The position numbers and the translations under genes were made by a program. A stretch of DNA of 7,440 nt, from positions 1 to 7,440 of the forward strand of contig WJKQ01000114.1 in the NCBI GenBank assembly GCA_014728975.1, in the 5' to 3' direction. The first letter of the stretch is position 1. Every line of letters starts with the position of its first letter. Source of the DNA: Candidatus Peregrinibacteria bacterium (lineage in GTDB: Bacteria; Patescibacteriota; Gracilibacteria; UBA1369; LOWO2-01-FULL-3). Positions 1 to 4,532 of this stretch are shown piece after piece. The notes under the pieces are model-generated. The model searched no databases, was not told the DNA's origin, and saw nothing but the letters and a program-made list of their open reading frames with translations.

Positions 1-97
1 CATCATCTCCGGGCTTTACGTTAGCTTTTTCGCTATAGGGTATTTCCAGAAGAGTTGATGAGTAGGCGCACTCTATACCTGTAACTTTTGTTGCCAT
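1..97 (-). CDS. Probable PSP1/RicT-family protein, N-terminal fragment
   Basis: The gene begins with ATG at 97-95 on the minus strand and runs off the left edge, so only 32 codons are visible. The peptide starts MATKVTGIECAYSS and ends in a KPGDD turn. This resembles the N-terminus of PSP1 (YaaT/RicT) proteins, where a V-x-G-I/V-x-F strand is followed within about 25 residues by a K-x-G-D turn. The start lies 2 nt after the stop of holB. The holB-yaaT/ricT pairing is a recurrent gene order in bacteria (as in Bacillus), and this context carries much of the weight. RicT in Bacillus belongs to the RicAFT complex, which affects RNA processing and development; the role in other phyla is unclear. 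No Shine-Dalgarno sequence is visible before the ATG. The assignment is tentative because the conserved core lies outside the window. Confidence 0.5.
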   Translation of the reverse strand, partial: MATKVTGIECAYSSTLLEIPYSEKANVKPGDD

Positions 98-99
98 AT

Positions 100-999
100 T
101 TATAAAGAAAGCATTAAATTTTCTAAAACCAGTCTGGTATTAATATTTTTCTTTAAGAGGATACCAGCCTCCTCGATTTTTGAAAGCGTATTTAAGTATT
201 TTTCCCTATTGTTATCTCCTTCAAGAATTTTACTCCTTAAAATATGCGTCAAAATATTCAGGAAAACCTCGATTTTTGCGGGATCAATCGTAAGATTCTC
301 CACGTAGGAAAAACGATCCACAATATTTTTATGATCAAGAAAGTTCTGAATATCATAATATGTCTTCAGGTAATTTGCCAAAGAATCGGGATTCTCCATT
401 AGATGCAGTGCCTTTCCGGTTTTTCCAAGAGAAAACAGACTAACCTGTTTAATCACGTCATCCTCACTGTCCGGATAAAGATCGTTCAGTTTTTTGGTAA
501 GATATTCCGCTGAAACCGTTCTGAATTTAATAACTCTTGTCCTTGAAACAATAGTAGGTAAAAGCTCACGAAAATTATTCGTTGTCAGAAGGAAAATAGT
601 TCCCAAAGGAGGCTCCTCCAAAATCTTTAAAAAACTGTTTGCGGCTTCCATTGTCATCCTCTCTATACTTTGAATAAGAAAAATTTTATAAGATGACGTA
701 CCGGTCATATTGGCTCTTTCAATAATTTTTCGTACGTCTTCAATTTTTATGGAATCTTTTCCTTTCAGTTCTGTTGTATCAACGTGAGAACCCTGCTGAA
801 TTTGGACACAGGTCTTGCATTTATGGCAAAAATTATTTTCACATTGAAGAATGCCGGCCATCTTTTTCGCAACGGTAAATTTTCCCACGCTGTTTGGGCC
901 CGCTAACAAATACGCGTGAGTCAGATTTCCCGACTCGATGTCGTTTTCAATCTGTTCAAGCTGTTTTTCATGTCCAATTATTGACCAGTTATATTTCAT
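100..999 (-). CDS. holB: DNA polymerase III delta' subunit (clamp loader)
   Basis: This 299-residue protein is the delta' subunit of the clamp loader, which opens the sliding clamp and loads it onto primed DNA during replication. The N-terminal AAA+ module shows a P-loop-like GPNSVGKF at 34-41, a four-cysteine zinc-finger cluster (C53, C58, C61, C64), an IKIEDVR helix near 84-90, the AANSFLKILEEPP segment at 119-131, and SRT at 152-154 where the family usually has SRC. Phe41 replaces the Ser/Thr after the P-loop lysine, and the Walker B aspartates are absent (IQSIERM at 109-115). Both fit delta', which does not hydrolyse ATP, and argue against DnaX. The C-terminal third is a helical collar-like region. 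The length is normal for short delta' proteins. ATG at 999-997 lies 2 nt after the murF stop, and the downstream PSP1-like gene follows after 2 nt, so the three genes form an operon. No Shine-Dalgarno motif precedes the start. Confidence 0.93.
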   Translation of the reverse strand: MKYNWSIIGHEKQLEQIENDIESGNLTHAYLLAGPNSVGKFTVAKKMAGILQCENNFCHKCKTCVQIQQGSHVDTTELKGKDSIKIEDVRKIIERANMTGTSSYKIFLIQSIERMTMEAANSFLKILEEPPLGTIFLLTTNNFRELLPTIVSRTRVIKFRTVSAEYLTKKLNDLYPDSEDDVIKQVSLFSLGKTGKALHLMENPDSLANYLKTYYDIQNFLDHKNIVDRFSYVENLTIDPAKIEVFLNILTHILRSKILEGDNNREKYLNTLSKIEEAGILLKKNINTRLVLENLMLSL

Positions 1000-1001
1000 T
1001 T

Positions 1002-2279
1002 TTAAATCTTACTTTGCCAGACTTTTTCCTGCCTGACCAGAAGAGTGTCGGCCTCTTCGGGATTTGCCATGAGTTCTCGTACGAATTTTTCAAGACGAAC
1101 TTTATTCTGTGACCCTTTTACCAGAATTACATCGTTTTTTTGTATCTTTTTCTGAAAAAAATCCGCCGCATCATTAGCTGTATTAAAAACATGGACATTT
1201 TCTTTGTTCATTCCCTTTGACTTGGCGGTTTTTGCGATTATTTTCGCATCCTTTCCGACAGCCAAAAGAATATCTGCGTACCGCTGAACAATATCACCGA
1301 TTTTTTCATGAAGAATTTTACTTTTTTCGCCGAGCTCGTTCATATTTCCGATAACCGCCACTTTACGTCTGTCCTCGCCGACGGTTTTTAAAATTTTAAG
1401 AGCCGCTTTTAGAGCTTCAGGAGAAGAATTATAAGAACTGTCAATAATCGTCGCCTCATTTTTTCCGGGAATTATCGACATCCTTCCCGGAGGCAAAGAA
1501 TATCTTTGAAGAGATGAAATCGCGTCGATAATTTCCATTCCCATAACACTCGCGCAAATTAAAGCGGGAATAAGAACATATACCTGATGCTCCCCGAGAA
1601 CACCCGATACAACTTCATATCTTTTCCTCCGATGATTTAAAACAAACGAAATCCCGTCAATAGACTGTACAAAATCAGTAGCATAAAAATCAGCCTTTTC
1701 ATCGATGCCGAAAGTGATGGTATTTTTTCCTCCCCTTTCTTTTGCCAGATATCCAAGATACGGGTTATCAATATTTAATATTGCGAGGCCGCTCTTTTTC
1801 ATTTTATCCACCATTTTTCTCTTTTCTCCAAAAATATGTTTCTCGTCGGTAAACTGACCCTCATCAAGATGAACCGGGGCGATATTTGTCATAACGGAAA
1901 TATCGGGCCTGGCTACCGACAAAAGAAAATCCATGTCTCGCGGCTTATCCACGCCAAACTCAAGAAGCAAAACCTCACTGTGATCCCTGAAAAGGCAATG
2001 ATAAAAAGCCTTGAATAAGAGTAAGGACCACTTCATAACAGAACTATACCCGCTTTCAATGTCCAGAATCGAAAGAAGCAGACCAAATTCTGTATTCATG
2101 CTTTTTTCACTTTTTTTTACTTTGAATTGAGTGTTCAGCACCGTGTAAATAGCTTCCTTTGTGCTTGTTTTTCCCACAGAACCGGTAATAGCAATTATTT
2201 TTCCTTTATATCTGCTGATTCTGAACTTGGCCATCATTTTGAGCAGAAACAGAACCAGCTTCCTAAAAAACTTTTTCAT
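1002..2279 (-). CDS. murF: MurF-like Mur ligase lacking the N-terminal substrate domain
   Basis: This 425-residue Mur-family ligase is most like MurF, which adds D-Ala-D-Ala to UDP-MurNAc-tripeptide in the cytoplasm to complete the peptidoglycan precursor. The P-loop ITGSVGKTSTKE (31-42) starts only 30 residues in. Then come MNTEFG (61-66), LEFGVDKPRDMDFL (106-119), MTNIAPVHLDEG (130-141), the EK pair at 152-153 where the carbamylated lysine is expected, ILNIDN (167-172), LGEHQ (228-232), IIDSSYNSSPEAL (278-290) and VIGNMNELGEKS (309-320). Several positions differ from textbook MurF: usual DDSYNANP is DSSYNSSP, GDM is GNM, and the central H-N is H-Q. Classical MurF has a domain of about 80-100 residues ahead of the P-loop; here there is only a basic, hydrophobic segment (1-27, FFRKLVLFLLKMMAKFR), perhaps a membrane anchor. 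It heads the operon with holB and the PSP1-like gene. I see no upstream frame carrying the missing domain. MurF specificity is likely but not proven. Confidence 0.82.
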   Translation of the reverse strand: MKKFFRKLVLFLLKMMAKFRISRYKGKIIAITGSVGKTSTKEAIYTVLNTQFKVKKSEKSMNTEFGLLLSILDIESGYSSVMKWSLLLFKAFYHCLFRDHSEVLLLEFGVDKPRDMDFLLSVARPDISVMTNIAPVHLDEGQFTDEKHIFGEKRKMVDKMKKSGLAILNIDNPYLGYLAKERGGKNTITFGIDEKADFYATDFVQSIDGISFVLNHRRKRYEVVSGVLGEHQVYVLIPALICASVMGMEIIDAISSLQRYSLPPGRMSIIPGKNEATIIDSSYNSSPEALKAALKILKTVGEDRRKVAVIGNMNELGEKSKILHEKIGDIVQRYADILLAVGKDAKIIAKTAKSKGMNKENVHVFNTANDAADFFQKKIQKNDVILVKGSQNKVRLEKFVRELMANPEEADTLLVRQEKVWQSKI

Positions 2280-2305
2280 AAAAACGCCCTAATAAATGCC
2301 GCCAA

Positions 2306-2314
2306 AGTTTATCA
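2306..2314 (-). promoter_or_regulatory. Putative murF-holB promoter (extended -10)
   Basis: On the minus strand the sequence reads TGATAAACT, an extended -10 (TG, one base, then TAAACT, 4 of 6 matches to TATAAT). It predicts transcription starting near 2299, about 20 nt before the murF ATG. A weak -35-like TTTAAA sits at 2334-2329 with a 17-nt spacer. It is the mirror image of the plus-strand element at 2348-2356. Confidence 0.4.
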
Positions 2315-2354
2315 CAAAAGCTTCTGTTTTTAAATATCAGGCTTACGTGATAAA
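2308..2354. repeat. 8-bp inverted repeat spanning the divergent promoter region
   Basis: TTTATCAC at 2308-2315 and GTGATAAA at 2347-2354 are exact reverse complements separated by 31 nt. The arms coincide with the two opposed extended -10 elements, so the repeat most simply reflects two similar promoters facing away from each other. It could also be a pair of half-sites for a shared regulator. Confidence 0.55.
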
Positions 2355-2356
2355 AT
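2348..2356 (+). promoter_or_regulatory. Putative promoter of the prolyl isomerase gene (extended -10)
   Basis: TGATAAAAT is an extended -10 element: TG, one base, then TAAAAT with 5 of 6 consensus matches. It lies about 27 nt ahead of the ATG at 2383 and predicts a leader of about 20 nt. No good -35 hexamer is visible, which is tolerable for an extended -10 promoter. Its first 7 bases plus the preceding G form the right arm of an 8-bp inverted repeat whose left arm is the murF element. Confidence 0.45.
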
Positions 2357-2382
2357 TCTCTGGAAAACTGTCACAAAAACAA

Positions 2383-3003
2383 ATGAAAAAAACAATTTTT
2401 ATATCAAGTCTAATTTTACTCCTGACGTTTTCCTTTAATTGCGCCGGAACCGGACAGAAGGAAACACCATCACAACCAATAACGGACAATCAGATGAAAA
2501 CTTCACCACAAAAGGGGGACACTGTCGCCAAAATAAAAACGAATTTTGGAAATATAAAAATTCTTCTCTATACCGATAAAGCACCTGAAACCGCCAAAAA
2601 CTTTATCGAGCTCAGTAAAGCAGGCAAATACGACAACAATATTTTTCACAGAGTTATTAAAGATTTTATGATTCAGGGAGGCGATTTTGAAAACAGAAAC
2701 GGAACGGGAGGATATAGCTACAAAGGACCCGGCACAACTATCGAAGATGAGTTCGGCGAAGGCTTAAGTCACATTTATGGAGCAGTCTCCATGGCAAACG
2801 CGGGCCCGGATACCGGCGGCAGTCAGTTTTTTATTGTCCAGAATAAAGAAGGAACAAAACGGCTTGACGGAAAACATTCAATATTCGGCTATGTTTTTGA
2901 AGGAATGGATAATGTGGAAAAAATTGCCGGACTAAAAACGGATCAAAGAGACAGACCGCTGGAGGACGTCATAATTGAAACTATAGAAATTGATGAATTC
3001 TAA
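2383..3003 (+). CDS. Exported cyclophilin-type peptidyl-prolyl cis-trans isomerase, probable lipoprotein
   Basis: This 206-residue protein is a cyclophilin, which speeds proline cis-trans isomerisation during folding of exported proteins. A signal peptide is evident: basic MKK, a hydrophobic stretch at 5-17, then Cys20 followed by Ala-Gly and a Gly/Ser/Gln/Pro-rich linker to about residue 45. Cys20 probably carries lipid, but the residues before it (SFN) are a poor lipobox, so lipidation is inferred. The catalytic core starts near residue 48: FHRVIKDFMIQGGD (88-101) supplies the catalytic Arg90 plus Phe95, Met96 and Gln98, SMANAGPDTGGSQFFI follows at 136-151, and LDGKHSIFG at 161-169 has Leu where eukaryotic cyclophilins have Trp, as is usual in bacteria. 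The frame is open from further upstream, but ATG at 2383 puts the signal peptide at the N-terminus and is preferred. The acylphosphatase gene follows after 4 nt, suggesting co-transcription. Confidence 0.93.
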   Translation: MKKTIFISSLILLLTFSFNCAGTGQKETPSQPITDNQMKTSPQKGDTVAKIKTNFGNIKILLYTDKAPETAKNFIELSKAGKYDNNIFHRVIKDFMIQGGDFENRNGTGGYSYKGPGTTIEDEFGEGLSHIYGAVSMANAGPDTGGSQFFIVQNKEGTKRLDGKHSIFGYVFEGMDNVEKIAGLKTDQRDRPLEDVIIETIEIDEF

Positions 3004-3007
3004 AAAG

Positions 3008-3277
3008 ATGAAGCAGGCAATCCTTAAAATCACAGGGCGGGTACAGGGAGTTTTCTTTCGCGACAGCGCCAGAAAAGAAGCGCAAAGACTCGATCTGACG
3101 GGCTACGCAAAAAACATGCCTGACGACAGTGTGGAAGCTTTCGTACAGGGAGAAAAAGAAAACATAAAAAAATTCATTGAATGGTGCAAAGAAGGACCTT
3201 CCGCCGCAGAAGTAGAAAATATACAGGTTGACTGGCAGGAAAAAGCTGAGGAAATCCGGGGATTCTCAACATTTTAG
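3008..3277 (+). CDS. acyP: Acylphosphatase
   Basis: This 89-residue protein matches the single-domain acylphosphatase family, which hydrolyses carboxyl-phosphate bonds such as acetyl phosphate and 1,3-bisphosphoglycerate in the cytoplasm. The signature GRVQGVFFRDSARKEA begins at residue 10 and contains the phosphate-binding loop and catalytic Arg18. GYAKNMPDDSVEAFVQG (32-48) supplies catalytic Asn36. The later WCKEGPSAAEVE segment is also typical. ATG at 3008 gives the usual family length and the usual distance to the GRVQG loop. An alternative ATG at 2993, in frame and overlapping the preceding gene by 11 nt, would add only MNSKK and cannot be excluded. The gene follows the cyclophilin by 4 nt and probably shares its transcript. 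Its TAG stop at 3275-3277 overlaps the rplT TAA on the other strand, leaving no room for a terminator between them. Confidence 0.93.
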   Translation: MKQAILKITGRVQGVFFRDSARKEAQRLDLTGYAKNMPDDSVEAFVQGEKENIKKFIEWCKEGPSAAEVENIQVDWQEKAEEIRGFSTF

Positions 3278-3621
3278 CCCGCGGCTTCGTCAACAACAGC
3301 CTTAAAAGCCTCCGGTTCATTGACAGCGAGCTCCGCAAGCATTTTTCTGTTGATCCTGATATTTTTCTTTGTCATACCGTCAATAAATCTGCTGTAGTTT
3401 ATGCCGTGTTCCCGGCAGGCATTGTTAATTCTGGTAATCCAAAGCCGCCTAAAATCCCTTTTACGCGTCCTTCGATGTTTGTAACTGTGCTGACCTGCTT
3501 TCATAAGGGCATTTTTGGCATCTCTGAAGTTTTTGCTTCTAAGATTTCTGTAACCTTTGGCGGCCTTTACGACTTTACGGTGCCTGCGGTGGGTAGTTTT
3601 ACCACTTTTAACTCTGGACAT
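3274..3621 (-). CDS. rplT: 50S ribosomal protein L20
   Basis: This 115-residue, strongly basic protein is L20, an early 23S rRNA-binding protein needed to start 50S assembly. The N-terminal tail MSRVKSGKTTHRRHRKVVKA matches the family's extended RNA-binding arm. It is followed by AKGYRNLRSKNFRDAKNAL and the RRDFRRLW-like core (RKRDFRRLWITRIN) typical of L20. The C-terminal globular half carries NRKMLAELAV and EAFKAVV. The length is normal. It is the last gene of infC-rpmI-rplT, 29 nt after rpmI; that gap is almost pure A/T and has no Shine-Dalgarno motif. L20 autoregulates this operon in E. coli and Bacillus, but I see no obvious L20-binding structure here. The stop overlaps that of the convergent acylphosphatase gene. 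Confidence 0.98.
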   Translation of the reverse strand: MSRVKSGKTTHRRHRKVVKAAKGYRNLRSKNFRDAKNALMKAGQHSYKHRRTRKRDFRRLWITRINNACREHGINYSRFIDGMTKKNIRINRKMLAELAVNEPEAFKAVVDEAAG

Positions 3622-3650
3622 TATTTTAAAATTAGTAAATTAATAAAATT

Positions 3651-3902
3651 TTACTTCCCTTTTTCCTCAGAATCTGAACTTTCCTCTTCCTTTTCATTAT
3701 TCAGGGTAACTATCCCGGGCATCAGCCTCCTTAAAACTTTCATCTTTGTTTTGTCTACGGGTTTTCCATACAGATAAGCTTCTTTTTGCTTTTTGGACTT
3801 ATTTGAAAGCAAATGATTTTTACAGGATTTTCGTACAGTTACAGTCCCGCTTTTTCTTACCTTTACGCGCTTTTTTAATCCGCTGTGTGTTCTTTGCTTC
3901 AT
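3651..3902 (-). CDS. rpmI: 50S ribosomal protein L35 with an acidic C-terminal tail
   Basis: This is L35, a small basic 50S protein, placed between infC and rplT as in most bacteria. MKQRTHSGLKKRVKVRKSGT at the N-terminus corresponds to the family's M-K-T-H-x-G-x-K-K-R-F start. NHLLSNKSKKQKEAYL at 29-44 matches the conserved H-L-L-x-x-K-S core, and MKVLRRLMPG at 54-63 matches the usual C-terminal end. The protein is 83 residues, while L35 is normally about 65. The excess lies after residue 63 and is rich in Glu, Ser and Asp (EKEEESSDSEEKGK), opposite in charge to the rest of the protein. The ATG lies 5 nt after the infC stop; no Shine-Dalgarno is visible, so translation may be coupled to infC. 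Confidence 0.95.
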   Translation of the reverse strand: MKQRTHSGLKKRVKVRKSGTVTVRKSCKNHLLSNKSKKQKEAYLYGKPVDKTKMKVLRRLMPGIVTLNNEKEEESSDSEEKGK

Positions 3903-3907
3903 GATAA

Positions 3908-4414
3908 TTATTTAGGTGTTAGTATCATTATTAATGTGTTTCCCTGTCCTTTGGGCGGTGTTTCCAGTGTACAGACATTTTCCAGGTTTTTATAGAAATC
4001 CATTAATTTTTCTTTTGCAAGATTTTTATAAACAGCTTCTCTTCCCTTGAAAATTAAAGAAACTTTTACGGCGTTTTTTGCCTCTAAAAATTTTCGGGCC
4101 TGCTTTGCTTTTACTTTTAGATCGTGCTCACCGGTTTTAAATCCTATTCTCACTCCCTTCACCTCTGTTTTCTTCTGCATTTTTCTGTGCTTTGTTTCAA
4201 TTTTTTTCTGGTGGTACTGGTATTTTCCGTAATCCATTATTTTACAGACGGGTGGATTTACGTTTGGTGCTACTTCACAGAGGTCAAGATTTTTCTCTTT
4301 GGCAATGTTCAAAGCTTTTTCGATAGCCATAATACCTAACTGTTCACCATTTTCTCCGATCAGACGGACAGTGGGAGCTTTGATATTCTTATTTACGCGT
4401 AATCTCTTAGTTAT
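3908..4414 (-). CDS. infC: Translation initiation factor IF-3, probable ATA start
   Basis: IF-3 binds the 30S subunit, keeps it apart from 50S and checks the start codon and initiator tRNA. With the ATA at 4414-4412 as start the product is 168 residues, close to the usual 170-180. The N-domain runs RVNKNIKAPTVRLIGENGEQ from residue 6, then LGIMAIEKAL and LCEVAPNVNPPVCKIMDYGK (45-64). A lysine-rich linker (about 69-83) leads to the C-domain with GVRIGFKTGEHDL (87-99), KVSLIFKGREAVY (117-129) and a PPKGQGNTL end. The first ATG, at 4330-4328, would delete the conserved first 28 residues and is rejected. Upstream of it no ATG, GTG or TTG exists in frame before the TAA at 4426-4424. ATA is the only near-cognate AUN codon ahead of the conserved RVN. 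E. coli infC uses AUU, through which IF-3 represses itself, and the same logic may apply here. The gene leads the rpmI-rplT operon. Confidence 0.92.
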   Translation of the reverse strand: MTKRLRVNKNIKAPTVRLIGENGEQLGIMAIEKALNIAKEKNLDLCEVAPNVNPPVCKIMDYGKYQYHQKKIETKHRKMQKKTEVKGVRIGFKTGEHDLKVKAKQARKFLEAKNAVKVSLIFKGREAVYKNLAKEKLMDFYKNLENVCTLETPPKGQGNTLIMILTPK

Positions 4415-4424
4415 ATACTTTGGT

Positions 4425-4454
4425 TAAAAAATAAAATCGGCTAAATTAAGCCAA
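4425..4454 (-). terminator. Hairpin plus U tract in the infC leader (possible attenuator)
   Basis: On the minus strand TTGGCT, a TAATTT loop and AGCCGA form a 6-bp stem with one G-U pair (4454-4437). It is followed directly by a U-rich run reading TTTTATTTTTTA (4436-4425). This has the architecture of a small intrinsic terminator and lies between the predicted infC promoter and the infC start. The stem is short and begins only a few nucleotides from the predicted transcript end, so a role in mRNA stability is an alternative. Confidence 0.4.
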
Positions 4455-4465
4455 TAAGCTTTTGG

Positions 4466-4494
4466 ATATTACGAAAAACGCTATAAATTGTCAA
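4466..4494 (-). promoter_or_regulatory. Putative infC-rpmI-rplT promoter
   Basis: On the minus strand a perfect -35 TTGACA (4494-4489) is followed after exactly 17 nt by TAATAT (4471-4466), 4 of 6 matches to the -10 consensus. Transcription would start near 4459 and give a leader of about 45 nt before the ATA start of infC. The -35 hexamer lies inside the 20-bp palindrome, so a protein bound there would block it. Confidence 0.6.
4482..4487 (+). promoter_or_regulatory. Possible dxr -10 element
   Basis: TATAAA matches the -10 consensus at 5 of 6 positions and would start transcription near 4494, inside the palindrome, with a leader of about 40 nt to the dxr ATG. No convincing -35 is present upstream. 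The TTGACA at 4497-4502 on this strand lacks a -10 at a workable distance. Confidence 0.35.
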
Positions 4495-4505
4495 GCTTGA
4501 CAATT
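4486..4505. repeat. Perfect 20-bp palindrome in the infC/dxr divergent region
   Basis: AATTGTCAAGCTTGACAATT is an exact 10+10 palindrome without a spacer, containing TTGACA on both strands. It covers the predicted infC -35 and the predicted start of the dxr transcript. That is a suitable place for an operator acting on both genes. In the dxr mRNA leader it could also fold as a hairpin. Confidence 0.75.
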
Positions 4506-4532
4506 CTTCTCAATGTAAACGAAAATAAAATC

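Noticed and set aside
894..1112. Short plus-strand open frame across the holB/murF junction
   Set aside because: It is antisense to two well-supported genes without independent coding evidence.
2296..2382. Longer cyclophilin beginning at the ATG at 2296
   Set aside because: It would put 29 residues before an obvious signal peptide and run through the predicted promoter. ATG at 2383 is preferred.
3270..3290. AGCC-CGC-GGCT hairpin as a bidirectional terminator between acyP and rplT
   Set aside because: The stem is only 4 bp and neither strand has a U tract after it.
3406..3777. Plus-strand open frame of 123 codons over rplT and rpmI
   Set aside because: It is a shadow of two ribosomal protein genes.
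3908..4330. infC beginning at the first ATG (4330)
   Set aside because: It would remove the conserved first part of the IF-3 N-domain, which is clearly encoded upstream in the same frame.
4497..4531. TTGACA (4497-4502) with TAAAAT (4526-4531) as a dxr promoter
   Set aside because: The spacer is 23 nt, too long for a normal sigma-70 promoter, and the -10 would touch the dxr start codon.
4488..4532. Longer dxr beginning at the in-frame TTG at 4488
   Set aside because: The extra 15 residues precede the conserved MYKVVILGSTGSLG start, begin inside the palindrome and resemble no family sequence. ATG at 4533 is the natural start.
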